NCBI RefSeq assembly: GCF_004340875.1
Contig: NZ_SLXQ01000001.1
Span: 744,001 to 808,000 of the forward strand
Source of the DNA: Tamaricihabitans halophyticus
GTDB lineage: Bacteria; Actinomycetota; Actinomycetes; Mycobacteriales; Pseudonocardiaceae
Direction of reading: 5' to 3'
DNA: 64,000 bases
Under the pieces are notes generated by a model. It saw only the letters and a program-made list of their open reading frames with translations, was not told where the DNA came from and ran no database searches. Positions 17,220-26,683 of the stretch are shown here, piece by piece (within the stretch, counting starts at the first letter, position 1; every line of letters starts with the position of its first letter). Made by a program: the position numbers and the translations under genes.

Positions 17220-19355
17220 CTACTTCTGCCGCATCCCCACAACGTCACGGTCAGCTTGCGTTGCCGCCGAATTTCCCCGCACCCCAGCCAATCCATTGCC
17301 GCGCCCAAGTCGCCACGGCCACCACACCCGCTCGCCGATGTCCACCGTCAGCGCGGGCACCAGCACAGAACGCACGATCAGCGTGTCGAGCAGCACGCCG
17401 AACGCAACGACGAAGCCAAGTTGCACCCAGGCGACCAGCGGCAGCGAGGTGAGCACCGCGAAGGTCGCGGCGAGCACCACACCAGCCGAGGTAATCACCC
17501 CGCCGGTGGCGGACAGTCCACGCAACACCCCCATCCGGGTTCCGTGATGCCACGACTCCTCACGGACCCTGCTCATCAAGAAGATGTTGTAGTCGACACC
17601 CAGTGCGACCAGGAAGACAAAAGCCTGTAGTGGCAAGGACGAGTCGGCGCCGGGGAAGCCGAAGATCTCGCTGAAGACGAGCGCGGATACCCCAAGGGCC
17701 GCACCATAGGACAGCACGACCGTGCCGACGAGCATCAATGGCGCGACGATCGAGCGCAACAACAGGACAAGGATCAGCAGCACCGCGAGCAATACGAGCG
17801 GAATGATCAGCGCCGCATCCTTGGAATTGTGCTCCGCTATGTCCAGATAAATCGCGCTGTGCCCACCGACCTTCGCATCGGCGCCCTCGATCGCGTGCAT
17901 ATCGTCCCGCAGTGCCGAGATGTAGCCTTGCTCTTCAGCACTGTCCGGAGTGGCGTCCAGTCGGATATCAAGCACCGCCTTGCCCTGGCTTTGCCCAGCG
18001 ATATCCGCACGGAGCACACCCGCGCCGGCGTTGGCTACCCGCAACGCTTCCTCGGCTTTGTCCTGCTCGACGATGACATCGGTCGACCGGGTGAGCCCCG
18101 GCGGAAAATGGTCCTGCAGAACCTGCTGCCCATGGGTGGAACCGAGCGGCTCGACAAATGCGTCGTTCTCCCGCAGGTCGGTGTTCATCGACGTCAGGCC
18201 GATCGTCATGATGCCAAGCACCACACCGGTCGTGATCCAGATCCGGCGCGGTCGCCTGTCGACAGCGGCGCCGATCTTCGCCCAGACACCTCCCGATGTA
18301 CGGGGTTTCGAGCCGTACGCCGGGATGAACGGCCAGAAAACCCGCCTACCGACGGCAAGTAGCACGACCGGCAGCAGGGTTGTCACGGTGACCACCGCGG
18401 TACCAATACCGACGATCCCCGCGATGCCCAGCGCCCGGTTAGACGTCAAATCAGCGAGCAACAACAGCAACATCGCCGCCGCTACCGTCCCCCCAGAGGC
18501 GGCGATCGTCGGCACCGCTCGGCGTAGCGCGGCGCGCATGGCGTCGTGCACGTCCGGATGTTGACGCAGCTCTTCCCGATAGCGCGAGATGAGTAACAAC
18601 GCGTAATCGGTAGCGGCGCCGTAGAGCAACACGATCAGAATGAACACGCTGGCGCTGGTGATCGTCGCGCCGGTCGCGCTGGCGATCCAGTAGACGACCA
18701 CCTGGGCGACTTCGGCCGCAATCGCCACTACGAGTAGTGGTACCAGCCAGAGGAAGGCACTGCGGTAGATCAACAACAGCAGGACAGCGACCGCGATCAG
18801 GGTTATCAGCAGTACCTGCATGTCCAGCCCGGCGAAACTCTCCTGCTGGTCGGCGAGCACGCCCGCCGGTCCCGCGACATATACCCGCAGGTCCTGATCC
18901 GGCTGTTGCACTACGTCCCGGATAAGCCCGACATCCTCGACAACCCGCTCGTCGACATCGCTGTCGTTGCTGCTGGAGAGCACGATCAGGTAGGTCAGTG
19001 CCTTGCCGTCCGCCGAAGGCACGATTCGCGGCGGCTGCCCATCCGTATAGTTGCTGAACCGTTGGGTGAGTTCGTTCGCTTGACGCTCGGCCAGCTGCCG
19101 GTCCTGAGTGGTCAGCCCGTCTTCGCGCAGGTAGACGACCGCGGCACGTTGGCCGGTGCTGAACGCCAGGTCTTCCTTGGTTTCCTCGACCTCAGTCGAT
19201 TCCGCGCTGCTCGGTAGGTAACTCAGGAAGGCGTCATCGGTGATCGAGAAAAGCTTGCCGACCATAGGGCCCGCGAATACGGCGATGGCCAGCCAAGCAA
19301 CCAGCAGAACCCATTTCAGGCGGCGCCCAGCGGGCGCTTCCAGCACCGAACGCAC
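17220..19355 (-). CDS. MMPL-family (RND-type) transporter
   Basis: A 711-residue MMPL/RND exporter with two blocks of six helices and large extracytoplasmic loops. The first helix is WVLLVAWLAIAVFAG, and the C-terminal block includes FVFLVALGVDYNIFLMSRVREE, a hallmark MMPL segment. GTG 19355 follows GGGAG by 6 nt; an upstream in-frame start at 19436 would put ~27 odd residues before the first helix. It probably exports the product or confers tolerance. It is divergent from the sensor kinase gene with a perfect palindrome between them, so the adjacent two-component system probably controls it. Confidence 0.9.
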   Translation of the reverse strand: MRSVLEAPAGRRLKWVLLVAWLAIAVFAGPMVGKLFSITDDAFLSYLPSSAESTEVEETKEDLAFSTGQRAAVVYLREDGLTTQDRQLAERQANELTQRFSNYTDGQPPRIVPSADGKALTYLIVLSSSNDSDVDERVVEDVGLIRDVVQQPDQDLRVYVAGPAGVLADQQESFAGLDMQVLLITLIAVAVLLLLIYRSAFLWLVPLLVVAIAAEVAQVVVYWIASATGATITSASVFILIVLLYGAATDYALLLISRYREELRQHPDVHDAMRAALRRAVPTIAASGGTVAAAMLLLLLADLTSNRALGIAGIVGIGTAVVTVTTLLPVVLLAVGRRVFWPFIPAYGSKPRTSGGVWAKIGAAVDRRPRRIWITTGVVLGIMTIGLTSMNTDLRENDAFVEPLGSTHGQQVLQDHFPPGLTRSTDVIVEQDKAEEALRVANAGAGVLRADIAGQSQGKAVLDIRLDATPDSAEEQGYISALRDDMHAIEGADAKVGGHSAIYLDIAEHNSKDAALIIPLVLLAVLLILVLLLRSIVAPLMLVGTVVLSYGAALGVSALVFSEIFGFPGADSSLPLQAFVFLVALGVDYNIFLMSRVREESWHHGTRMGVLRGLSATGGVITSAGVVLAATFAVLTSLPLVAWVQLGFVVAFGVLLDTLIVRSVLVPALTVDIGERVWWPWRLGRGNGLAGVRGNSAATQADRDVVGMRQK

Positions 19356-19504
19356 AACTGACTCCCGATTCGACTCTCGACCGCCTAACAGCCGTTGGTA
19401 TCGCCAGAAATGCTTCCCGAACTCGTCGCCGCGCACGTCCCACGCCGGGCCGATCTTCGGGCTACCGCCAACGGCTCATCCACGTAGTCACCGCGCTGGC
19501 AAGC

Positions 19505-19543
19505 ACCCCATGCGGAGTACTCGCTACGTACTCCGCATGGGGT
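19505..19543. promoter_or_regulatory. Perfect 16-bp palindrome, likely operator
   Basis: Left arm ACCCCATGCGGAGTAC at 19505-19520, 7-nt spacer, right arm GTACTCCGCATGGGGT at 19528-19543. It lies between the divergent MMPL transporter and the kinase/response-regulator pair and overlaps the likely start of the kinase gene. The simplest reading is a dimer operator controlling both units. A cruciform or RNA hairpin over the kinase start is an alternative. The rest of the 19356-19536 gap shows no other clear site. Confidence 0.65.
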
Positions 19544-20799
19544 ATGACAACGTGGATTACGGCGTTTACCCTGGTCAGGTGGACCACTTGCGGCGGATAC
19601 CGAGGCGCTGGCTGGACATCTCGCTCGCGCTCGGGGTGTTTGCCTTCATACTCGGCGGCGGCCTGCTGCGGGCCGCCGATTCCGCGTTCGAGCAGCCACT
19701 GGACGTGCTGGCCGTTGCGCTACTCGCCGTATCCTGCGCCGCCCTGTATTTCCGGAACCGGGCACCATTGATGGTCTGCTGCGTCACCGCCTGCTGCTCG
19801 ATCGTCTACTACGGTGTGCCGTATCCCGGCATCGTCGCGTCGATACCTACACTGCTCGCGCTGTACGTACTGGCGGCCAAGGGGAGACGCTGGACCGCGA
19901 TCGCGCTCGGCCTGCTCTTCTGTATCGCCATGTTGCTGGTCAGCAAGGTCGGCGTACTTTTTGGTCTGATCGATGGACCGGACCAGCTCAACACCGATCC
20001 CGCGCTCATCCTGGCTGGATGGACGGCCGCATTCTGCATCGCGGGGGAAACCACCCGGCAGCGCAGGGCGCAGCTGCACGCAGCCAACGAACGTGCCCGC
20101 GAAGCGGAACGGTCTCGGGACGAGGCGGCACAGCGGATGATCAACGAGGAGCGCATCCGCATCGCACGGGAACTGCATGACGCACTGACCCACGCGATCT
20201 CGATTATCAACGTGCAGGCTTCGGTAGGACTGCACTTGGCTAGCAAGCAGCCCGAGCGGATGGCCGAACACCTGACAGCCGTCAAGGACGCGAGCAAGGA
20301 AGCGATGCGTGAACTGCGCGCGACCCTCGAAGTCCTGCGCGACAACACCTCGAATCCGCTGAACGAGAGCGTTGCCAGCCTTGCCAGGTTGGACGAGCTA
20401 CTACTGGGTGCCGAACGGGCCGGCCTCGCGGTACGTCTCGAGGTTATCGGCAAGGCTGACCAGCTGCCGGAGAAAGTGGACCAGGTCGCTTACCGAATCC
20501 TGCAGGAAAGCCTCACCAACGTTGCCAAACATGCCGCCCGGTCCAACACCCACGTCCGGATGCGATACACCCCTGACCAGCTTCAGCTTGAAGTGGACAA
20601 CGAAAACGGGCGGCCAGAACGGACCGAACAAGGCTCCACAAACAGGCTGGGAATCCGCGGGATGCGAGAACGTGCTGACTCGGTGGGCGGTATTGTGTCT
20701 ACAGAGGCTACCCCGAACGGAGGCTTTCGCGTACGTGCCAGCCTACCGATCTCCTCATCCGGCATTCCGGTATCCGCCGGCGCACCCGATCGCGTCTGA
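19537..20799 (+). CDS. Sensor histidine kinase, NarL-type (HisKA_3)
   Basis: About 420 residues: a short N-terminus, five to six membrane helices (from WLDISLALGVFAFILGG), a coiled linker rich in Glu/Arg, the phospho-acceptor motif RELHDALTHAIS, and a GHKL ATPase domain with a glycine-rich box (NRLGIRGMRERADSVGG). Possible starts are ATG 19510, ATG 19537 or later GTGs; none has a clear Shine-Dalgarno site, and the first two lie inside the palindrome. It should phosphorylate the response regulator 15 bp downstream, sensing a membrane or extracellular cue, perhaps the product exported by MMPL. Confidence 0.85.
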   Translation: MGYDNVDYGVYPGQVDHLRRIPRRWLDISLALGVFAFILGGGLLRAADSAFEQPLDVLAVALLAVSCAALYFRNRAPLMVCCVTACCSIVYYGVPYPGIVASIPTLLALYVLAAKGRRWTAIALGLLFCIAMLLVSKVGVLFGLIDGPDQLNTDPALILAGWTAAFCIAGETTRQRRAQLHAANERAREAERSRDEAAQRMINEERIRIARELHDALTHAISIINVQASVGLHLASKQPERMAEHLTAVKDASKEAMRELRATLEVLRDNTSNPLNESVASLARLDELLLGAERAGLAVRLEVIGKADQLPEKVDQVAYRILQESLTNVAKHAARSNTHVRMRYTPDQLQLEVDNENGRPERTEQGSTNRLGIRGMRERADSVGGIVSTEATPNGGFRVRASLPISSSGIPVSAGAPDRV

Positions 20800-20814
20800 A
20801 ACTGCTGAACAGCC

Positions 20815-21471
20815 GTGATCCGCGCGCTGCTCGCCGACGACCAGACCCTCATCAGGGCAGGTTTCCGCGCGCTGCTTGACGCCGAGGATGATATCGAGGT
20901 CGTCGGTGAGGCAGGCGATGGCGCGGAAGCCGTCCAGCTCGCTACCGAACTTGCCCCGGACGTCGTGCTGCTGGATATCTCGATGCCCTCGCTCACTGGC
21001 ATCGAGGCGACCGAACGGATCACCGCCGACGCACGGCTGGCCGAGGTCAAAGTGGTGATCTTGACCAACTATGCGCTCGACGAGTACGTCTTCGCGGCCC
21101 TCCGTGCTGGCGCCTGCGGCTTTCTGGTCAAGGACACCGAGCCGGCCGAGTTATTGCATGCCGTTCGAGTCGCCGTCAGGGGTGACGCGCTGCTGTCCCC
21201 CGGCATCACGCGCCGGCTGATTGCCGAGATCGTGGCCAATGCGCCGCGACCGGCTTCCCCGGCAACTGATCACCTCACCGACCGGGAACGAGAGGTGCTG
21301 ACGCTCGTCGGTACCGGACTATCCAATGACGAGATTGCCAAGAAACTGTTCATCACGCCGATGACCGCCAAGACACACGTCAGCCGAATTATGGTGAAAA
21401 GCGGGGCACGCGATCGAGCGCAGCTCGTGATCGCCGCCTACGAGTCCGGCCTGGTAACCCCCCGCGGATAG
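20815..21471 (+). CDS. Response regulator, NarL/LuxR family
   Basis: A 218-residue two-domain regulator. The receiver has the acidic pair LADDQ, phospho-Asp in VVLLDISMPS and Lys in LVKDTEPAE. The LuxR helix-turn-helix is LTDREREVLTLVGTGLSNDE near residues 155-174. It starts at GTG 20815. Codon 113 is TTA (21151-21153), a rare codon that depends on the bldA tRNA in streptomycetes. A likely target is the palindrome between MMPL and the kinase gene. Confidence 0.9.
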   Translation: MIRALLADDQTLIRAGFRALLDAEDDIEVVGEAGDGAEAVQLATELAPDVVLLDISMPSLTGIEATERITADARLAEVKVVILTNYALDEYVFAALRAGACGFLVKDTEPAELLHAVRVAVRGDALLSPGITRRLIAEIVANAPRPASPATDHLTDREREVLTLVGTGLSNDEIAKKLFITPMTAKTHVSRIMVKSGARDRAQLVIAAYESGLVTPRG

Positions 21472-21498
21472 CCGCAGCCCTCTTCGCGACCGCATTCG

Positions 21499-22887
21499 TT
21501 AGGGACCTTGCGGTTCGAGAAAGGACGTGGTGTGCCGAGCTTCCTGAAATACCGGGTCAGCGATAATGGCCCGCAGTGCATCGCGAGTAGTCCGCACCCG
21601 CTCGCCACTGATCCGGAACTCTCTGAGTGCACGGTTCATCCGCGCCAGCGCCCGTTCCCGGTCGGGCGCCCAAGCGATAACCTTGGCAACCAAGGAGTCG
21701 TACTCGGCCGGAATCCGCCAGCCCGCGTACGCCGAGGTGTCGACCCGGATGCCAGGCCCACCAGGCGGTAGGAACTCAAGTAGCTCGCCCGGCCGTGGCA
21801 CAAATCCGTTGTCCGGATCTTCCGCGTTCACTCGGCATTCTATGGCCGCGCCGTTCGACCGCACGTCCTGCTGGCGAAGTGACAACTCCCGTCCTGCGGC
21901 GATCAACACCTGCTCCCGGACGAGATCCACGCCGGTCAGCATCTCGGTCACCGGATGCTCAACCTGAATTCGCGAGTTCACCTCGATGAAGGCGATCTCC
22001 TCGCCCTGCACGAGGAACTCGAAGGTTCCCGCACCCGTGTAGCCGACCTCGCGCGCGCCGAGCACGGCCAGCTCTCGCAGCCGGTCAACGATCTCGGGCG
22101 ATATCCGAGCGGCGGGACTCTCCTCGATGAGCTTCTGGTGCCTGCGCTGTACCGAACAGTCCCGCTCGCCGAGTGCCACCACATTGCCGTGCTGGTCCGC
22201 TAGGATCTGCACCTCGATATGCCTGGTGTTCTCTAGGTAACGTTCAATATAGACGCGCTCATCACCGAACACCGAACGCGCGACTGACCGGGTGGACCGA
22301 AACTTCGGCACCAGATCCGCCCAGTCCCGGACTACAGCCATCCCATTTCCACCACCACCTGCCGCGGCCTTGATGATCAGCGGCAAGCCGATCTTGTTCG
22401 CGGCATTTACCAGGTCTCCTACGTTACCCACCGGGTCGATAGTGCCGGGCAGCACGGGCAAGCCAGCGTCAGTCATGATCTTACGGGCGGTCGACTTGTC
22501 TCCGAGCTGGCGCATCGCCGAAGGCTCCGGTCCAATGAAGACCAATCCGTTGCGCGCACAGATCTCCGCGAAATCTGGATCTTCGGACAGAAACCCGTAC
22601 CCGGGGTGCACGGCTTGCGCGCCGGTTGCTCGGGCCGCCTCGATGATCGGCGGTGCGTACAGGTAACTCTGTCGCGGCGCGGCCGGACCGATCCGCACCG
22701 CCTCGTCCGCCGCCAGCACCGCCGCCGACCGACTGTCAGCGGTGGAGTACACGACCACGGTTCGGATACCCATCTCCTGACAGCTTCGCACCACGCGTAA
22801 CGCGATCTCACCACGGTTGGCCACCAGAACCGTGTCGAACACCGGACGCTGGCCACGTTCCGCTGGCTCAACCAGCACGCTGGTCAC
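21499..22887 (-). CDS. accC: Biotin carboxylase subunit of acetyl-CoA carboxylase
   Basis: A 462-residue biotin carboxylase. It begins with the N-terminal domain VLVANRGEIALRVVRSCQEM, then the ATP-grasp loop KAAAGGGGNGM, catalytic EVNSRIQVEHPVTEM and the C-terminal lid. It carboxylates biotin on the BCCP using ATP and bicarbonate. The start overlaps the BCCP stop by 4 bp. Within the cluster it would raise the malonyl-CoA supply for chain extension. It is the last gene of the long minus-strand polyketide run and converges with the response regulator. Confidence 0.93.
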   Translation of the reverse strand: MTSVLVEPAERGQRPVFDTVLVANRGEIALRVVRSCQEMGIRTVVVYSTADSRSAAVLAADEAVRIGPAAPRQSYLYAPPIIEAARATGAQAVHPGYGFLSEDPDFAEICARNGLVFIGPEPSAMRQLGDKSTARKIMTDAGLPVLPGTIDPVGNVGDLVNAANKIGLPLIIKAAAGGGGNGMAVVRDWADLVPKFRSTRSVARSVFGDERVYIERYLENTRHIEVQILADQHGNVVALGERDCSVQRRHQKLIEESPAARISPEIVDRLRELAVLGAREVGYTGAGTFEFLVQGEEIAFIEVNSRIQVEHPVTEMLTGVDLVREQVLIAAGRELSLRQQDVRSNGAAIECRVNAEDPDNGFVPRPGELLEFLPPGGPGIRVDTSAYAGWRIPAEYDSLVAKVIAWAPDRERALARMNRALREFRISGERVRTTRDALRAIIADPVFQEARHTTSFLEPQGP

Positions 22888-23420
22888 GATGACCCTTCCG
22901 GTCGAATCGCCTCGATAACGAAGAGCGGTTGTCCATACTCGACAGACTCGCCGTCCTTGACCAGAATCTCGACGATCCGTGCGCGTTCATCAGTGGTAAC
23001 GGCGTTCATCAGTTTCATCGCTTCGACGATGCCGACCTGCTGACCGGCCTCAACGATCGTGCCAACCTCCACATAGGGCGGAGCCCCGGGTTCGCTCGCC
23101 CGGTAGAAGGTACCGACAAGTGGCGCGCACAATTTCTCCGATACCTCGACGTCCTGGTCGGTAGCTGGCGGGTCCGCGTAGGCCGGACGCCCAGCAGCTG
23201 GCCATTCGACCTCAACGCTGGCGCAACCGAACTTCACGCGTACTCGCTTGGGTGAGTGTGAACCGGCGCGCGCCATTTCCGCGACACTGCGGCACAGCGC
23301 GGTCAAGGCTCCGTCCGCGCCCAACCGCGCCATCTCCGCGTCGATGCTGTCGACACCGTTCGCGTTCTCGGTATCGAAAAGTTCCTCTCGCTGCACACTC
23401 GGCAGTTGCGACGGGCTCAA
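22884..23420 (-). CDS. accB: Biotin carboxyl carrier protein
   Basis: A 178-residue BCCP. Residues 1-90 are a less conserved Ala/Pro linker region, and the C-terminal biotinyl domain carries VEAMKLMN with the biotin Lys at about residue 136. It shuttles carboxybiotin between AccC and the fused carboxyltransferase encoded just upstream. Gene order carboxyltransferase, BCCP, carboxylase, with 21-bp and -4-bp spacing, gives a complete acetyl-CoA carboxylase inside the cluster. Confidence 0.92.
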   Translation of the reverse strand: MSPSQLPSVQREELFDTENANGVDSIDAEMARLGADGALTALCRSVAEMARAGSHSPKRVRVKFGCASVEVEWPAAGRPAYADPPATDQDVEVSEKLCAPLVGTFYRASEPGAPPYVEVGTIVEAGQQVGIVEAMKLMNAVTTDERARIVEILVKDGESVEYGQPLFVIEAIRPEGSS

Positions 23421-23441
23421 CGCGATTCCTCCTTTGATCAG

Positions 23442-25184
23442 TCACGGCTCGGTACCAAAGCGCCGGAACCTCTGGCGGCGCTCGGCGACCAGCTCCTGGC
23501 CATCTTGTGTTCGCAACTCCCTTAGCGCGCACACAACCGCTCGGCGCACCAGTTCGCTGGCCTCAGCAGGATCCGCATGCGCGCCGGAGTTCGGTTCCGG
23601 AACTACCCCATCGACGATTCCAAGCTCGAGTGAGGATCGAGCATCGACACGCAGTGCTTCGGCCGCCGCCGTAGCCGCTTCGGAGGTCTTCCAGAGTATG
23701 GCCGCGCAGCCCTCCGGACTGATTACCGAGTACATCGCGTTCTCGCACATCAGCACCCGGTTCGCTACGCCGAGGGCGAGGGCACCTCCGCTACCGCCCT
23801 CGCCGGTAATCACGCTAACGACCGGACTGGGTAGACCGCCCATGATCCGCATACACTCAGCGACGGCACTTGATTGTCCGTGTTCCTCCGCGTCGAGCCC
23901 AGGGTACGCGCCCGGTGTATCTAGCAAGGTCACCAACGGCACCCGCAGTTTCGCCGCCAGCCGCATCAGCCTTGCCGCCTTGCGATACCCAGCTGGTGAT
24001 GCCATACCGAAGTTTCGCCGGACTAGCTCGGCCGTGTCGTGCCCTTTCTGGTGACCAATCACCACCACCGGAAGCCCGTCCAGGATCGCGATCCCACCGA
24101 CAACCGCAGGGCAATCGAACCCGGTACGGTCACCGTGCAGTTCAACGAAACCTTCCACCCAGTTTACTAGATGGTCCAATGTGGTCGGACGGTCAAGGTC
24201 TCTAGCTAACCGAACCACGTCAGCCGATGACTTCATGGCCAGTTGATCTGGGTGATAGCGGGTAGGGTCAGTTTCCGCCTCACCCCAACGCCGCGGCACT
24301 GGTGCGCTCGCGGTGGCAAGCACTCCCAGCACCGAGGCGAGTTCAGCGCGAGGGCGAACATCATCGACGAGGCCATGGCGGAGTAGGAACTCCGCGGTCT
24401 GGAAACCATCTGGCAGCTTGCGCCGGATGGTCTGCTCGATCACGCGCGGTCCAGCGAACCCCATCCTGGCCCCTGGTTCGGCTAGAATTACGTCGGAAAG
24501 CGTCGCGAAAGACGCCGCAACACCGCCGTAGGTCGGATCCGTGACCAGGGTGATAGTAAGCAAACCGGCTTCGTCCAGTGCCGCCATCGCATTACTGGTC
24601 TTCGCCATCTGCATCAAGGAAATCGCGCCCTCTTGCATCCGCGCTCCGCCCGACGCGGTGACTAGTAGCAGCGGTACGCGCTTGCGTAGGGCCGCTTCTG
24701 CGGCGCGCGTCACGGCTTCGCCCTCGGCCGCCCCCATGCTGCCGCCAAGAAAGCGAAAATCCATGGCCGCGACGACAACCGGATAGCCCCCTATCGTTCC
24801 AGACACGACCTCAACCGCCGCGCTGAGTGCCGTCGCGTGCCGCGCGTCAGTCAGCCGGTTCCGGTACGCGATCCGGTCACTGAACCGAAGTGGATCGTCG
24901 ATGGTTTGCCCGGTATCGACCGCGGTGATCGATCCACTGTCCAGCAGTTGTTCGAATCGCTGTGTCAGCACGAGCTGTGTGTGCTGGCCGCACTCCGGAC
25001 ACACGCCGGCCAACCGGTCGAATCGCTTGCGGTAGATCAACACCCGGCATCCGGCGCAGCACAGCCAATCCTGCTCGCTCGCCAGCTCGTCGACCACCTC
25101 TACTGGTCTCGTCATGTCAACCCCAACTCTGCCATCGTCGGCAGGCGAACCACCGCCTAGCACTGGACTCGGATATCCAGCCAT
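23442..25184 (-). CDS. Acetyl-CoA carboxylase carboxyltransferase, fused beta and alpha halves
   Basis: About 580 residues joining an AccD-like half (four-Cys zinc ribbon CCAGC...CPECGQ near the N-terminus, then SGGARMQEG) and an AccA-like half (from about residue 300, with TLLDTPGAYPGLDAEE and GEGGSGGALAL). It transfers CO2 from biotin to acetyl-CoA to give malonyl-CoA. ATG 25184 is preceded by GGAG at 5 nt. Alternatives are GTG 25247, adjacent to the upstream stop, and ATG 25115, which begins closest to the zinc ribbon. Such fused enzymes are known from aromatic polyketide clusters. Confidence 0.9.
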   Translation of the reverse strand: MAGYPSPVLGGGSPADDGRVGVDMTRPVEVVDELASEQDWLCCAGCRVLIYRKRFDRLAGVCPECGQHTQLVLTQRFEQLLDSGSITAVDTGQTIDDPLRFSDRIAYRNRLTDARHATALSAAVEVVSGTIGGYPVVVAAMDFRFLGGSMGAAEGEAVTRAAEAALRKRVPLLLVTASGGARMQEGAISLMQMAKTSNAMAALDEAGLLTITLVTDPTYGGVAASFATLSDVILAEPGARMGFAGPRVIEQTIRRKLPDGFQTAEFLLRHGLVDDVRPRAELASVLGVLATASAPVPRRWGEAETDPTRYHPDQLAMKSSADVVRLARDLDRPTTLDHLVNWVEGFVELHGDRTGFDCPAVVGGIAILDGLPVVVIGHQKGHDTAELVRRNFGMASPAGYRKAARLMRLAAKLRVPLVTLLDTPGAYPGLDAEEHGQSSAVAECMRIMGGLPSPVVSVITGEGGSGGALALGVANRVLMCENAMYSVISPEGCAAILWKTSEAATAAAEALRVDARSSLELGIVDGVVPEPNSGAHADPAEASELVRRAVVCALRELRTQDGQELVAERRQRFRRFGTEP

Positions 25185-25248
25185 GGTCGCTCCAGTAGCC
25201 GCGAGGCTCTCGAGCACGCCCTTTCCCAGATTCCGCCATCCCGACACG

Positions 25249-25551
25249 TCAATAGGCCGCTCTTACTTGAAAGATGCCAAAAGCACGATCGAGATTCGGG
25301 TCGCGAAACGGACGCAGCGGTGAGGTCTGCCGCTTGTGCTCGCCACTCCGTTCCCATGCCTCGAACATCTCCTGGCTCTCCCAGTAGCTGACGACCACGA
25401 AGCTGGTTGGATCGTGGTTTGCTTGAAGCAACTCGTTGCCAAGCATTCCGGTTACTCCAGCCAGCTCGCTGCTTACCTCGTGATACGCCAACTCAATCTG
25501 CACCGGGTCGCTGGTGCTGTGATAGAGCAGTACCCGCACACCGCCCTTCAT
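25249..25551 (-). CDS. ABM-fold monooxygenase (antibiotic biosynthesis monooxygenase)
   Basis: A 100-residue single-domain ABM protein with a ferredoxin-like fold: strand VRVLLYHSTSD, helix AYHEVSSELAGV, and the characteristic SFVVVSYWESQEMFEAWERS. Cofactor-free oxygenases of this fold (ActVA-Orf6, TcmH) turn anthrones or phenols into quinones. The start overlaps the stop of a second ABM-fold gene by 4 bp, so the two may form a heterodimer. Likely acts on the nascent polyphenol. Confidence 0.85.
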   Translation of the reverse strand: MKGGVRVLLYHSTSDPVQIELAYHEVSSELAGVTGMLGNELLQANHDPTSFVVVSYWESQEMFEAWERSGEHKRQTSPLRPFRDPNLDRAFGIFQVRAAY

Positions 25552-25901
25552 CGCGCGGACTCCCAGTCCTGATGTGTTGTCCCGACACTCGCGACACCGG
25601 GCAGGAACGTCACCACGTTCATCGTCGTCATCCAGCCGCCAGATCGGTAGGGGTGCAGCTTCTCCCGATGCCGCAGGTGCCGATCGCTGGTCTCGAACTC
25701 ACGGAACCGCTCCTCGCTGACCCAGTCGCTGACGATGTAGTAGACGCCTTCGTCCTCGCTGTGGGAAAGCCACTGCCCAAGATTCGCCGGATGAGTCACC
25801 ACCGAGTCACCGACTTCGCACCATACTCGCTCGAACTCCTTGTCCAGGCCGGGTTTTATCTCCATTCGCAACATCACGCGAAACACGTTTTCCTGTGCCA
25901 T
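25548..25901 (-). CDS. ABM-fold protein, second member of the pair
   Basis: A 117-residue dimeric alpha-beta barrel protein: strand FRVMLRMEIKPGLDKEFERV, then YYIVSDWVSEERFREFE and an extended C-terminal tail of ~35 residues. The core resembles the neighbouring ABM protein, but it is longer and more His-rich (HPANLGQWLSHSED; HLRHREKLHPY). It could be a monooxygenase, or a cyclase-assisting protein as in the WhiE spore-pigment sets. Its start abuts the SDR stop at 25901. Confidence 0.8.
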   Translation of the reverse strand: MAQENVFRVMLRMEIKPGLDKEFERVWCEVGDSVVTHPANLGQWLSHSEDEGVYYIVSDWVSEERFREFETSDRHLRHREKLHPYRSGGWMTTMNVVTFLPGVASVGTTHQDWESAR

Positions 25902-26653
25902 CAGGAGATACCTCCGTCGACGTGAATCGTGGCCCCGGTGACGTACCGGGAAAGATCACTTGCAAGCCATAACACGGCGCCCGCCACTTCCGCTGGTTTA
26001 CCCAGTCTGCCGATCGCGGTCTTGTTGCTGTACATCTCGATCAGCTTCGCCCGGTTTTCAGCCGGCATGTCATCGAGCGCTTCGGTCTCGATCACGCCAA
26101 GCGCGAGCACGTTGAAGCGCAACCCTTGCTTACCGTGTTCCTTCGCCAGCGATCGGGTAAGGCCGCGCAATGCGGCCTTGGTCGCCGTATAGTGCGCCCG
26201 GAGCGGGATACCGACCTCCGAGGACTTCGAGCCGATACTGATCACCGAAGCGTTCGCCGTCAACAGAGGTAACGCATGCTGGATGACGAGATGCGTGCCG
26301 GTCAGGTTCACGTCGATAACCCGTTGCCACTCGTCAACCGAAAGCTCGGCGTAGGGAACGTGGCTAATCGTGCCGGCGTTGTTAACCACCAGGTCAAGAT
26401 TGCCGAGCCGAGTACGGCATTCGTCAAGAAGTCCGGCCACCTCCGTTGCCGACCCCAGATCGGCGCGCAGGACATGGTGGTTACCCCCGATCTCCGCAAG
26501 TTCCTTGGCCAAGCTGACACCGGCAGCATCGTCCTGCCGGTAGCACGTCACAACATCGACGCCGGCATTGGCCAGCTCGAGCACCACGCCACGGCCAACA
26601 CCACGAACGCCGCCCGTGACGAGTGCGTGTTTACCCTGCAAACCAAGATCCAT
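25901..26653 (-). CDS. SDR-family ketoreductase (FabG-like), copy A
   Basis: A 250-residue SDR with the cofactor motif [15 protein letters not shown], catalytic Ser in SIGSKSS and [10 protein letters not shown], and the C-terminal GATIHVDGG. In aromatic PKS clusters, FabG-like SDRs reduce a specific keto group of the poly-beta-ketone or a later intermediate. A related SDR lies at 33177-33914 (YTASKAALIG), so this cluster has two. Position between the DUF1772 and ABM genes suggests action on an early cyclised intermediate. Confidence 0.88.
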   Translation of the reverse strand: MDLGLQGKHALVTGGVRGVGRGVVLELANAGVDVVTCYRQDDAAGVSLAKELAEIGGNHHVLRADLGSATEVAGLLDECRTRLGNLDLVVNNAGTISHVPYAELSVDEWQRVIDVNLTGTHLVIQHALPLLTANASVISIGSKSSEVGIPLRAHYTATKAALRGLTRSLAKEHGKQGLRFNVLALGVIETEALDDMPAENRAKLIEMYSNKTAIGRLGKPAEVAGAVLWLASDLSRYVTGATIHVDGGIS

Positions 26654-26683
26654 CGTTCCTCCAGAATGAGTCGAGCAGTCGAA

